64,000 nucleotides of DNA. It comes from Tubiluchus corallicola (Eukaryota > Priapulida > Priapulimorpha > Priapulimorphida > Tubiluchidae). Made by a program: the position numbers and the translations under genes. Below, one piece after another: positions 50,001 through 59,879 of this stretch. A model generated the notes under the pieces. That model saw only the letters and a list, made by a program, of their open reading frames with translations. It was not told the DNA's origin and did not search any database. The stretch is taken from assembly GCA_030141605.1 (NCBI GenBank), contig JAQGDQ010000075.1:1-64000 (forward strand). The letters are read 5' to 3'. Position 1 is the stretch's first letter. Every line of letters begins with the position of its first letter.

Positions 50001-50905
50001 AAACAAATAGTAGAAAAGGTGAAAAGTAAGACTTCTGCATTGTCTGCATTCCGAACTTATTCGTTCCTTTACTCACATTGGGCTCGACTGGGGCTTCATG
50101 CCGTTTTATAATTTTAACTGTATCAGTTAGAACGTACATTTACTATTTAAATTATAGGCACAAGTATATATTATCATTATTTCTGTTGGCTAAATAGAGT
50201 GTAACTAAATTAACTTAATTATCGTAATTCTGATTTAAAAAAACATTGTAACAGTAATTATGGGTCGTATTAATGGTCATTAATGGTCTTGGAAACCTAC
50301 CCAATTTATTAAGCGCGTATGCTTGACAGTTGCTCGAGTATCTTAGCCTTTGATGACAAAACTTCCTACAGCATTTGTAGTGCTATCTACCAGAATGATT
50401 AGTTTTCATAAAATAATTTAAAAATTCACATCGCACCAGACCTGAACTTTAGACCTCTATGACTCATGGCGCTATAATATTTTATATTGTTTTTTTTTCA
50501 GACGGAGAGGAAAGTACAGAGGACATTAGCTGTAACGAAGAAGAAGGAGAAGAAGAAAGCAGAGGAATGGACTGTGACGTACCCACACCAATCGTCACTT
50601 CTACTTTAACCCGACCACCCTACCCATTTTTTGGTCAGACGTCGGCACCAAGACCCTTCATGGAGCCCCTTTTTCCTATTTCCATGGACGCGAAACAATC
50701 TCGATTTCCCATGTCGATAGAGGATCGGAAGTTGATGTACCTACCGGAAGAGATGCGCGTTCCGGAACATCTCGACATACAAGAGTCACAAGTTTCCCCG
50801 GGTCCCGGGATTTGGACGAAGAAGAAAATCGGAGTGGGGCAAAAGTTTGGACCCTTTGCTGGCGTCCTGCGACCGGTTCCCAGAGACAAGGCTTATGCTT
50901 GGGAG
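17804..50905 (+). CDS. PRDM16: PRDM3/PRDM16 (MECOM/PRDM16) family gene, first two coding exons
   Basis: Exon 1 (17804-17840, MRSKGKARRLEP plus one base) and exon 2 (50502-50905) join through a split AAC codon. They give 147 residues: the conserved basic N-terminus, an acidic segment (NGEESTEDISCNEEEGEEES), a proline-rich linker, then LPEEMRVPEHLDIQES and GIWTKKKIGVGQKFGPF, the first half of the PR (SET-like) domain, ending KAYAWE. Vertebrate MECOM (MDS1-EVI1) starts MRSKGRARKL and breaks exons at GWE in the same place. The rest of the PR domain and the zinc fingers must lie beyond 64000. Family members are nuclear DNA-binding regulators with reported H3K9 monomethyltransferase activity. As invertebrates usually have one pro-orthologue, the symbol stands for the PRDM3/16 pair. 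Intron 1 is 32,661 bp. Confidence 0.88.
20890..20948. repeat. (GAC/GAT)n trinucleotide repeat
   Basis: GATGGTGACGACGACGAC running into GATGATGATAACGATAATGA. Its translation is a poly-Asp frame of no coding meaning. Confidence 0.9.
21470..21517. repeat. AT-rich (TATA)n tract
   Basis: About 48 bases made almost only of A and T, with overlapping self-complementary TATATAATTATATATA-type sequence. Confidence 0.75.
21732..21768. repeat. (AAAT)n microsatellite
   Basis: CTAAATAAATAAATAAAAAAATAAATAAATAAATAATG: eight tetranucleotide units with one A-rich interruption, in intron 1. Confidence 0.85.
22540..22922. repeat. Compound GTT/GGT/GAT trinucleotide cluster
   Basis: A degenerate GTT/GCT/GAT-rich start (from about 22540) leads to a nearly pure (GTT)n at 22811-22856, then (GGT)n at 22857-22893, then (GAT)n up to 22918. 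Translations in all frames are homopolymers (poly-Leu, -Val, -Thr, -Asn, -Pro) and are artefacts. Confidence 0.95.
25271..25362. repeat. (GA)46 microsatellite
   Basis: Ninety-two bases of uninterrupted GA, directly followed by ACCAGGGAATCCTGGT, a palindrome with 6-bp arms. The tract is pure purine on the plus strand. Confidence 0.98.
26333..26405. repeat. Degenerate (AATG)n tetranucleotide repeat
   Basis: Units of AATG, AATA and AGTG follow one another from 26333 to about 26405, with an interruption near 26360-26375. It looks like an old, decaying microsatellite. Confidence 0.75.
28690..28935. promoter_or_regulatory. Candidate intronic regulatory block with four short palindromes
   Basis: A GC-richer island in AT-rich intron. 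It contains TGTCAC-N7-GTGACA (28696-28714), GTTCAT-GTT-ATGAAC (28734-28748), CTATTGTT-AGC-AACAATAG (28768-28786, two SOX-type half sites in divergent orientation) and TTGACATGTCAA (28920-28931). Enhancer function is inferred from composition, motif density and position in a developmental gene's first intron; no comparison with another species was possible. Confidence 0.35.
29600..29611. promoter_or_regulatory. CLEAR/E-box palindrome GGTCACGTGACC
   Basis: A perfect 12-bp palindrome whose core GTCACGTGAC equals the CLEAR motif bound by MiT/TFE factors (also a USF E-box). It lies in a GC-richer stretch (29500-29640) that also holds GCGTCATCG. The role is inference from the motif. Confidence 0.35.
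31250..31390. promoter_or_regulatory. Candidate intronic regulatory block
   Basis: A locally GC-richer, non-repetitive stretch without an open frame, in AT-rich intron 1, holding two TTAATTAC/TTAATTACC homeodomain-type cores near its start. Flagged on composition and motifs only. Confidence 0.2.
32288..32530 (+). mobile_element. tRNA-derived SINE
   Basis: The head GGCTCGGCGGTTTAGCGATA contains an A-box TAGCGATACGG (32304-32314). A B-box GGATTCAAATGCC (32347-32359) follows 32 bases later, the spacing of an internal RNA polymerase III promoter. About 150 bases of tRNA-unrelated body follow, ending in a pyrimidine simple tail (TTCTTCTTC, about 32508-32530). No clear target-site duplication was found. 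The family is not identified. It lies in sense orientation in intron 1. Confidence 0.65.
33000..33420. other. GC-richer block with a 98-codon minus-strand open frame
   Basis: The stretch is visibly richer in GC than the rest of intron 1, and a minus-strand frame is open at 33067-33363. It contains no motif I recognise, no hydrophobic segment typical of a signal or membrane helix, and no obvious flanking splice sites. It may be a regulatory region, a repeat relic or a chance frame. Confidence 0.25.
33683..33754 (+). repeat. tRNA-like sequence (degenerate tRNA or SINE head)
   Basis: Seventy-two bases fold like a tRNA. The acceptor stem is imperfect: GAGCTTG against CTGGCTA has four Watson-Crick pairs, one wobble and two mismatches. 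The D-stem is GTTC/GAAC, and the CATTA/TAATG stem closes a six-base anticodon loop. A perfect T-stem TCGAG/CTCGA closes a seven-base TTCAAGG loop. The A-box is TAGTTCAAATGG and the B-box region is GAGTTCAAGGC. The short anticodon loop and the poor acceptor stem speak against a functional tRNA. Confidence 0.5.
36180..36280. promoter_or_regulatory. Candidate regulatory block with MYB-type sites and a 12-bp direct repeat
   Basis: CCGTTA (36204-36209), CAACCG (36212-36217) and CCGTTA (36224-36229) are three MYB-type sites within 26 bases. Downstream, GCGTCCGGAATC occurs twice (36248-36259 and 36266-36277). The block is GC-rich against its surroundings. Function is inferred only. Confidence 0.25.
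36919..36927. repeat. G9 homopolymer
   Basis: Run of nine G on the plus strand in AT-rich sequence. Confidence 0.9.
38024..38070. repeat. (TTAC)n microsatellite
   Basis: About eleven tetranucleotide units with one TAAC variant near the 3' end. It is the same unit as the larger array at 52.5 kb. Confidence 0.93.
39715..40135. repeat. Purine-rich (GAAA/GGAAA)n tract
   Basis: Over about 420 bases the plus strand is almost entirely A and G, built from AAAG, GGAAA and GAAAA units with occasional interruptions (for example 39960-39990). The long minus-strand frames of F, L, S and P residues are a by-product of the pyrimidine strand. Confidence 0.88.
41390..41490. repeat. (TGTTC)n pentanucleotide microsatellite
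   Basis: About 15 units of TGTTC with one TGTTT variant, followed by a decayed TACTTTACTG tail. The plus-strand FCSVL and minus-strand NRTEQ translations are repeat artefacts. Confidence 0.96.
41956..41967. repeat. C12 homopolymer
   Basis: Run of twelve C on the plus strand within intron 1. Confidence 0.9.
43298..43570. repeat. Degenerate GAT/GGT trinucleotide repeat
   Basis: ATGATGATGG, GGTGATGATG and similar units fill about 270 bases with many point interruptions. Met/Ile/Asp-rich open frames here are artefacts. Confidence 0.9.
45490..45610. promoter_or_regulatory. Candidate intronic regulatory block
   Basis: A GC-richer island including a forkhead-type core TGTTTAC and two GCGC-rich segments, free of open frames and simple repeats. 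Flagged on composition and motif only. Confidence 0.2.
47086..47247. repeat. (ATC/GTC)n trinucleotide repeat
   Basis: CATCATCATC and CGTCATCGTC units run for about 160 bases with interruptions. The poly-Ile, poly-Met and poly-Asp frames on both strands are artefacts. Confidence 0.93.
47566..47629. repeat. Two-copy 29-bp tandem duplication
   Basis: AGACATGCGATTTCTATGAC and its continuation (47566-47594) repeat at 47601-47629 with four mismatches and a 35-base period. It lies within a plus-strand open frame, which is probably fortuitous. Confidence 0.8.
50502..50905 (+). CDS. PRDM16: PRDM3/16-like exon 2, acidic linker and start of PR domain
   Basis: The acceptor is a T9 tract plus CAG (AG at 50500-50501). 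The first two bases complete the AAC codon begun in exon 1, then come 134 codons. An acidic run is followed by a proline-rich linker (TLTRPPYPFFG) and the PR-domain start (VPEHLDIQES, GIWTKKKIGVGQKFGPF). The exon ends at AWE before donor GTAGGT (50906). The open frame extends upstream to 50459 and downstream to 51016, but these are intron read-through. It is clearly GC-richer than its flanks. Confidence 0.93.
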
Positions 50906-51010
50906 GTAGGTTTTCTTTGTATGTTTTGCGTTCACTGTTTTATTTTCATTTTTGTCAAATTTTTACTGTTGTCTGTTTTTATTTTTCTGATGCCAACTGT
51001 TTGTCTTCAG

Positions 51011-51219
51011 CGTTGAACCAGAGGAAGTCACAATTCGCGAATATTTTCCTAAATTGTCGTTGTCAAAAGCTAAGACAGTCCTACTTGGCTGCCTTCATCT
51101 CCAAAGACTTCTTCGAGCATAAGATATATAAAATTATTGACCAACATCTTAACGAGTACGTGGAGTGTTGCACATGTGCGCTTTTACCCAGACAAATGGT
51201 TCATCCAGAGGTGGCTTAA
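51011..51219 (+). other. Open frame after an acceptor-like site, unknown
   Basis: Just downstream of exon 2, TTTGTCTTCAG (AG at 51009-51010) precedes about 69 codons in a frame different from exon 2, ending in TAA at 51217-51219. The translation holds QRKSQFANIFLNCRCQKLRQ and later ECCTCALLPRQ. It is GC-richer than the flanks. It could be a relic of a mobile-element ORF, an alternative exon, or chance. I recognise no family. Confidence 0.2.
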
Positions 51220-52515
51220 TTTCTTCTGTTGATATCTTGTCAATAACATTTGTAAGCTGCAGATTTTTTTCAGTTTTCCCATTACTGTGTACGTCGATAT
51301 CATATCTGCTTAAACAAAAACATCTATCATTTTAGCCCGTTGTGAAAATTCCTTTTTTCAATTGTGAGCAATTGCGTTTCTGTACGATTTACATTCCCTT
51401 GATTCTGCGTGAACTTTTTCCTTTTGTTCCAGTAGCAACTAGCCCAGAAAGACAGCAATTTATTAAATAAGCTTATTCTTAATAGTGATGTTTGGTAAAG
51501 CTATTCTTTACCGCTTTTATAATTATTTAAATCAAAATAGAGTAGCTCAAATGTTGCATTTCTTGATTATGACAATGGCTGCAAACTCAATCATCATAAA
51601 AGCACATTATCATTTTTGAATAAAGGTGGTCGTATTAATGATGATTAATTTTCACACACGTCTGATAATTTACCAGATATAACTTGCTAACTGTTAACGA
51701 CGACGCGATGTAAGATTATTGGCTCACAGCAACAAGCAAAAAATAGTCAATTTTCTATAATTTAAAAATAAAATTTTATTATATACAACAGATTAAGTTA
51801 ATCTAAGAGGCATTTTAGACAAATTATATACTGTTTCAGTATAGGTCTGTACTAGAACAGCTTTTGCTTTACATGCACCCAAGTTAACGCAGCATGCTTA
51901 ATAATTTAGAAAACACTGGATAGATTTTCTAAATTTTAGTACTTGGAATTTAGACTTGTTGAGCACGGGTGTTTAATACTGGCTGAAGTATCAACGAGTC
52001 TATCTGCATGAATGTTGACTCGCAACAAGCAGGAAAAAGCGAATCAGCTCGCCGAATCTCAATTATCTCTTATCAAACTTCTCATCGCTTCTCATTCCAG
52101 ATTATACCTTGTTAACAATTAGCGCACAAAAGGTTTAATTTTCTGCAGTAATGAATCCCCAGTGATAACACTGATACTGCATTATCCTCCTCCCTTTGCA
52201 TTCACTGACAACGGTTTAACGAGTATTCAGAATAGCCTGACACTCATTGTCAGTTCTCATCAAGAATTAAGTGTGGACGTAGGGAACCTTAAGATAAGAT
52301 AATTAGGTTCAACGTCGACCAGTCTTTATAAAGACAGCTCGGATTTGATTATCAACAAAGATCAACTGTCAACGCATATAGTATTCACAGATAAGTATAT
52401 GTTAATATGATGCTTATTAATAAGATGCTCAGTATTTAATAAGATAGGAACACTGCGAGTAAACTTACTATACTTTGACAGATCACATACACACATATTT
52501 ATACATATATACTTT

Positions 52516-52812
<297 letters not shown>

Positions 52813-53288
52813 ACATGAAATTGCTACACAGGAAGTTACACAAATTTGAGAATTTTTGTGTGGACATTCAAAATGTCACCCGAAGACTTCCCTGCCCTTT
52901 ATTTAGCGCGAAACGATTTTAGATCACAAAAATGTACAGGTATCAGAAGTTCTTTTTCATGATGTGTAATTCATAATGTAGAATGATGTACGTATACATA
53001 ATTCGATATAAGCTTTAGCAAAACCGAGGCAATATGTGTGATTTTATAGAAACAACTATTGCTTTTTAGTGTTCGATTACACCTGAGAGATTATTATAAT
53101 GAATAGTAAATTAATAATTTTTGAAGAATGCTAATTCGTAGGCTCAATCAAGTTCTATTGTTCGAAAAGACATTTCGGCAAAAAATAAACAATTAAAAAA
53201 TAAACATTAATATGACAGAAAAGCGAGAAAGATACCAACGCCCGTTACTACTGCGAGCGTGCAGGCCTACATAATATATCAGGCATGT

Positions 53289-53303
53289 GGGGGGGGGGGG
53301 GGG
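53289..53303. repeat. G15 homopolymer
   Basis: Fifteen consecutive G on the plus strand, the longest homopolymer of G or C in the window. Confidence 0.93.
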
Positions 53304-55529
53304 ATACAGCAATATTTATGTGATTATAGGCTAAAAATGTGCGGATTCTAATATTTGATTTTTATATTGCATATACTCAATACCGCATTGAAGAACTACA
53401 ATATACTTGCAATTCTTACACGTTGCACCTTTCAACGACTCTAGACGGGTTTATAAGCCCTTACATAATTTATTACAAGAAGAGAAAGACAGTTAGAGCA
53501 ATTAATCTTGTCTTAACATTCGACGGATTGCACCTCGAACTTGTATTCAAACTGATTTTTCCTGTCAAGTTTTTTTACTGCGTTAAGTAATTAACAAATC
53601 GTATAGTGTGATAGAGTGAATAAATTATGCATTGAAGACAGCAAGGATGTTACGTGAGTGTGGTGTCTAGTGACAACTTCATTAATTCTTTATGGCTTCC
53701 GCGCGATTAGGCAATATGGCCACGCGTGTTTTATTAAGCCTTTAAGAGCAATTTCTAAAAAAATTAACGTTTTCTGAACTCTTTAGCAAATATATGAAGT
53801 GTGAAGGTATGTGAGATACATAGCGTGAAGATATATTGTGGAGCCTGTCATGCGGTCACGCTGTCAATGCTAATTACGTTAGCTCTTAGTAATTAATATA
53901 TAAAATAATTGAAATGATCAAAGTAATTATGAGAATTTTTTCAATAAACATAAACTAACATCATGAAATAGACAATCAGACCTCTTTGAGGTTTTGAAGT
54001 TTAATTAACAAACTTTTATTATAAACCGTGAATGTTCAGCTACAGCTTAATGGAAACCTATTTATTATTTATGCAAAGTGAATGACGTCTTGGCTTTTAA
54101 AATACGTTACGCCTTTGAAAATGAAATTAATGTTAATTTTTGCTAGAAGTACTAGCGTTAAAATTTTTTGTAAAGGTATCGCGCCCTTGTCATTTTTCTT
54201 CAATTCGAAAAAGTTTTGGTGGTTTTAAAACGATTTCACCGGAGGACAGGCTTTATTCACAGTGGCATTCATGTCGATTTAACGCTTTTATGTTAAAACT
54301 TTTAGTCTATCAACGCGGCCACAAGCTCAAAATAGCTCTCGATAAGCTGAACTGAGACTGCCCCTTTTCAAAAGTCCATCAGATCAGTCTACCAGGAATT
54401 CCTTTGCTGCTTAAGTGTTCTTCATAGAGACAGAAAACACAAATTAAGCACCTCTTTTCATCGCGATGAAAACAGATACGATTTTCAAGAGTTTGTTTGC
54501 CTGTAAGTAAGTTTTACATTCGAATTTAAGATGTGTGCTTAGGATAAAAGTACATGATGAGTCTAACAATTCTAAGCCGGATACCTTGAGTCGGATTTCA
54601 ATTGTCCATTGCTCTACCTTTGGACTTTGCTTCTCAGGCCTCAAGGCGAAACTTTTTGTGAAAGATTTTTATGGTATCCTGCATTACTTTGTGGGTGGTA
54701 GCAAGATAAGTACATTAAACCTAACCTACATTAGAAAAGCCTGCGATACTCATGGAGACGGTTAAATATGAGAACGGTCACAACCTTATTGTGCCGAATT
54801 AGGTTGACTTACAAACAAAAAGTATTTTTTTCTTCGTTGTACCTAAAGGTTGCACAAGCTAACAAACTTCTATGCATTGTTAAAGTCTCGAGTAGCCTTA
54901 ACATTAACAAAACATGCATCGATAAACGCCCGCTCATGTATTAATGAGTGTTTTAACAACATTGAAACGTGTTGACCTTTCTTGATCACTAGTTATTCCT
55001 TGTATTTAAAATCAGAATAAGGGTTTTTTAGCAACAGCAGTATCACTGGCCCTATAAAGTTTATTGCTACAAGGAAGCTGACGTTTAATTCAAATTCTGG
55101 TCGCCTCCACTAAACATTGACTCCCCATGACTCATTTATTCGAGTGCTTGGCATCAACAAAAGGATATTTTGTCCCTTGCAATCTCGCAATTTGAATTAA
55201 TTTTTTTAATGTTTAGAAAGTTCTAAAAATCGTATTTAGTTTTCTCGGCCGGTTTTGCTAATTGGATTTCTGGCTGATATTATGTAGACGACCAGAAAAG
55301 TTTAATAAACTCAAAATTTGAATTGAATACTCACAGATGTGACTCACCTTTGAGTGTCTATAGAGCACTGTAGGAGTGACCCTGCAGATGTTTTAAACCA
55401 CAGCTCAGCTTCAATTGTGAAAACCATGCCTGTCAATGTAACGTTAGTGCCTTTGGTTACGCCCATAAAATTTTTTGCGGCGCTACGCTAGTATGATGGT
55501 TAGAAACATTTTAGCATTCAAAACATTGG

Positions 55530-55640
55530 CCATTGTCATCGTCGTCGTCATCATCATCGTCACATCGTCAGCATCATCTTCGTAGTCATTATCGTCGTCG
55601 TCGTCATCATCTTTGGTATTATCATTGGTGTCATCATCTT
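55530..55640. repeat. (GTC/ATC)n trinucleotide repeat
   Basis: CATCGTCGTCGTCATCATCA and similar units with interruptions; the minus strand reads poly-Asp or poly-Met/Thr. Confidence 0.9.
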
Positions 55641-57205
55641 CATGAAATGTTGGCAAACTGATTGTAAAAACCATACATTTTTAGGCAACTTGCCTATACA
55701 TGCGTACTTCGCAAAAAAATAGTGCACAAACGCAAGATACTGGCGGTATTGTTTATATTTTGGTAAAAACAATGTATTTTTTCCGGTTCTGAATTTCGAA
55801 TTAATAAGTGCATGCCAATATACGAATCCACTTAATGGATTGTTGCAACAATTGAAGGTTTGAGAGAGATAATATGGGTAACAAACATATGTTGCAAAGT
55901 GTAAAGCCGAGAACTTGTAGCAGCAGCGTCCTAATGTTTATTGTGCCACTCGTTACATTCCCACAGCCAAAGCGAGAAAAACTACAAACGCAGAATGAAA
56001 AACAGTGAGAGCCATAAGTGTACTGTACAGTCTTGCATCCTGAATCTAAGATTAACATCTGTCATATGTGTGCGCTTGCGTGAGCTTTGTGTATGAGCAA
56101 CGCATCATGAGTGCGCGCGTGCTCGAGCTATGTGAATGGGCAACGCAAAGCCGACCTGTCTACTCGTAAGCTATTTACATTTAATTGTTAAGAACATGTT
56201 GTTGATTTGTAAATTAAATATAAATGATAAGTGGGTTTAAGACATTCCAATTGAGCAGATTTGCAGATTTGAAGTTATTATAATACCTGCAACTTCAGCA
56301 GATAGTGTATTTTTTCAAGGAAAATTCCCTTAGTAATTTGAGAGCATATTTTTTCACAAACTTGCATTTATTCTTGTATGCAGCATTTAAAAAACGTAAA
56401 TTTTGTTTGTATTCGCTGTTGAATAGTCAGTTATAGTCAGCGATCGTGCCTTTTCACATGTAGGTGGAGCGAAATTGAACAATTCTTGAAGAAGCCACTC
56501 GCTTTGCAGTTCTTTCTGTGAGGAAACCTTGCACTGCAGTATTTGCCTTATTCGATTCCTGTGATGTATCATCAGGCAGACTGCACCTGACAGAGTTACC
56601 ATCACTACAGATTTATCCCCCGATTAGCAGCAGCTTTATGGCGGAGACGCAATAAGGTTCTGTTTGTTTTTGTCCAATAAACTTTAATTTAATGTCTCGG
56701 CCATGGAATTACCGTAATTTGTGAATGCAATAACGTGATTAGTGATATTTATAGTTGGATGGTACACACACTGATGCTATGATGTCACTGGGATATATAT
56801 GGAGGCGCTGTCGACTAGCATATGTCACTGTATTTGTTTAAGTGGAATTAATAAATTCTCTTGGTACAAGTTTTTATAATGGAAAGAGGATTAATTTATT
56901 ATTAGTATACTGCTTATTCTCAGAATTTTGCACCTAACGTGTAAAAACACACATTTTACGTATAATCTTAATCCTTACAAGATATTTAATTAGAGTATTG
57001 TCAAGCAGGCTAATGGTAAGTTAAAATAAAAAAATCATTAATAATCAAAGAAATAATTCGAATGCCATATTTAACGCAACATCTTCACGGTGTTATTCTT
57101 CCGCATCGCAAGTATGTTAGACAAGACACTGTTATTTAGCTGGAAAGAGTGGCAAAAAGTAAATAATACAATATTGGACTTGCATTCCAGAAGCATATAG
57201 TTTAA

Positions 57206-57664
57206 CCCTTTCATACCCGTTGTATCCCATGGGATACGAGAATATTCTCTGCCTTTAAAATTAATAAAATTTTAAAACTGACTGAGAGTTATTTGATCTG
57301 TTAGTAGTTATTTTGATTTAAGCCAATAACAATAGACTAAAAACAGTGATAAAATGGCAAACTAAAAAATCTACATAGCACAAAAAACTGTGTAAGGTAC
57401 AGTACTTTAGAGATGACTTTGTACAGATCAGCATAGCACACATACTAAATGTCTTAAATACTTTAAAAAATTATCAGCATTTGCTTTTTATCATGTTTAG
57501 CAACCATTGAATCCCAATGTATCCCGTGGGTACAGGCTATATTTAGCACACGGGCACAGGTAGAAAAAAATAATTATTATGTGTAAACAAGATGGACATA
57601 CTGAACAAAAGTACCAAGCCAAAAAAATTTTTCTTGTTAAAAAAATCATTTGGGACTGAAAGGG
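57206..57664. mobile_element. piggyBac-type MITE with TTAA target-site duplications
   Basis: A 459-bp element flanked on both sides by TTAA (57202-57205 and 57665-57668), the piggyBac target site. It begins CCCTTTCATACCC and ends GGGACTGAAAGGG, whose reverse complement starts CCCTTTCAGTCCC, so the terminal inverted repeat is about 13 bp with two mismatches. Subterminal palindromes GTATCCCATGGGATAC (57222-57237) and GTATCCCGTGGGTAC (57519-57533) resemble each other. The interior is AT-rich with no transposase, so it is non-autonomous. Confidence 0.72.
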
Positions 57665-59879
57665 TTAAATTTAGATTTAGACACAGTTTTTGCTTTTCTG
57701 TTCTTTTAGCTTTTAAATTTTACTGTATAACTGTTGATTTGCTGATCGTCATCATTTGCAGCAGTAAATTATCAGCTCTACGCAACTTTTTCACTGATGT
57801 AACTATAAGAAAATTAATTAATTATCCACAGATAATGAACCTGTAAACAAAATTGATCTTCATTAATTAGTAATAATTTTATCATTAGTACACTATACAG
57901 CAATCGGGAAGCTGATGCACATAATCAGATGTTGTATTCAGGTTTGATAAACTAGTGATGTTAATGGTAAACATATTTGCGTTGTAAAATGATGAGGTTT
58001 GCATCCTAAGCGTCCGTGATTGAAATCCTGGATTAGCAATGAGTTTTACTTCGACCTATTTTGATTTCTAGATTTAAAATAATAATTGTGAGTCTATACC
58101 ATCAATAATTTAAGGTTAACGCTTATAAATGATTTAAATATAAATATGTTGGTTGGTTGGGTGTATCTTATTCGTGCATGCAGAGCAAACCTTACCAATG
58201 CTAGCATGTTGTGATCATATAGCTATGAACAGAGCCTATTCCATATGGTTTCATTGCTCTCTCGACAGTAAATATCTACTGGTTATGATTAGAGGTTCAC
58301 ACAAAATATTTCTGGCAAGTAAATATGCAAAACTGCCGATGCACTTGCAGCTTATTGATGTTTTCTCGATAATACAGTGCATCATTACCTTTTGACCCGG
58401 ATAATTGTTTGGCTTCATTCAGAGGGCTATTAGAATGTGGTTTCGGTTAATAGATTTATATTTTGGGGAGATATTATTTATCTCAGTTTAAACAGACTTG
58501 TTTAATGCAGAGAACTTCAAGCAAAAGCGTTGGAACATTTTTATGATTAATGACAAGATTAGTAGCAAATTATATCCACAATTATTAATTCTTATTTTGC
58601 ATGTTAGTAAGTAGTGAAATTAAAGAGCGTAACTTTTGCATGATTCGTAATGACATTTTTCATACACACTAGTTGCACAATAGTTGATCCTCACTCTACT
58701 TATCTTTAGTGCAAATCATTGGTAAAACCAAGAAGGATTTTCGTTGCTTACAAGATAATATTAAGACGCTGAAGTAGCAATAGTGAATTCGTTTTGTTGT
58801 AGAACATTAACGAAATGATTTTCTACATTAGTTGAATGGAATGAAGCTCAGAAAGAGATGTGTTTATTCGCGCTGAAAGAAACTTATACAATGACTGCAA
58901 ATCTGCGAATGTTTGCTGATTTCCTGATAGGAAGGAGGGTTTCTATTCAAATGATTTTGTTGCTTTTTCTTCCTGATTCGGGTTGTGAACTTGCGATATT
59001 TGCAAGGTGTGCTTTGTTCATTTTGGAAAATGTTGCCACAACTAGATTCTGCTCTCAGAGAGCAGGGGTTACTTTTGAATGTGCATAATGCGTATACAAA
59101 TTCCTCCTATAATCAGATTGCCCCAAAGTGCAGTAAATGTTTAGCTAAAATGATCTCTACAGTCAAATTCGCCATAAACATGGTTAAGATAGTGATAATA
59201 AAATGGGTCTCAAGCTTCCTGCAATTACTATAAATTAGCCTGTTTCTAGAAATAAAAAGAAAATTATTATTAAAAAAAATAGGTTTATTATTTTAATATT
59301 TTATTTAAATTTTTATTTAGAAAATATAGCAATACAGTGCATGTACATTCTAAATGAAAACCCCCTGTAACTGCAGGACACAACTGAGGTAGTTTGTCTC
59401 AGCGATATTATGCTAAGGTTATTTATGTTATATGATAATATACAGCGTAATGCAATTAAGCGGTTAGTAAGTAACCTCTGCAACATAAAAGAATGCTTTT
59501 TAACGTTAAAAATGGCTTCACCTTAACAATACTATTAAGAGTTTGAGTGAAATTATAGCTACTACCCTTGTCTGCCAAGTATGAGTGAATTAGAGCCAAT
59601 ACTGACAACACGCACACAGTAGTCTGCCTAAATATAATATTTTTAAGTATATTCGGCTACTGAATTAATATTAGACTGATCAGTTTTGTGGTACGACCAT
59701 TATCATAACCCTAATTCTCGTTGATGATTGCGTTATTGTAGATATAATTTGAACTTTGACTAATTACAAGTTTTAGGCTCCGCTGGACGGGTTAGAAATA
59801 ATGAGAGGAAAAGTCTAGAGAAGCATAGAACCTATCCATCAAAGGTGAATCATACTGAAAGCTTTTTACGCCTGATTAA

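Larger units (their letters stand above)
17841..50501 (+). other. Intron 1 of the PRDM3/16-like gene (32.7 kb)
   Basis: GT-AG intron. Apart from the microsatellites, SINE, tRNA-like and candidate regulatory entries listed separately, I found no splice-flanked coding exon and no recognisable nested gene on either strand. Open frames such as 20508-20717, 33067-33363, 43804-44031 and 48812-49206 (minus), and 24547-24804, 46008-46289 and 47424-47678 (plus), carry no motif I can name. Conserved developmental genes often carry long 5' introns full of enhancers; that is the likely role here by inference. Confidence 0.8.

Noticed and set aside
50635-50889. Minus-strand ORF within PRDM3/16 exon 2
   Set aside because: Shadow of the real exon on the plus strand.
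50906-51016. Continuation of the exon 2 frame to a stop at 51014-51016
   Set aside because: Reads through a good GT donor into a hydrophobic AT-rich tail; family exons end at this point, so it is intron.
57940-58040. A- and B-box-like motifs suggesting another SINE
   Set aside because: Spacing is too wide and the B-box match is weak.
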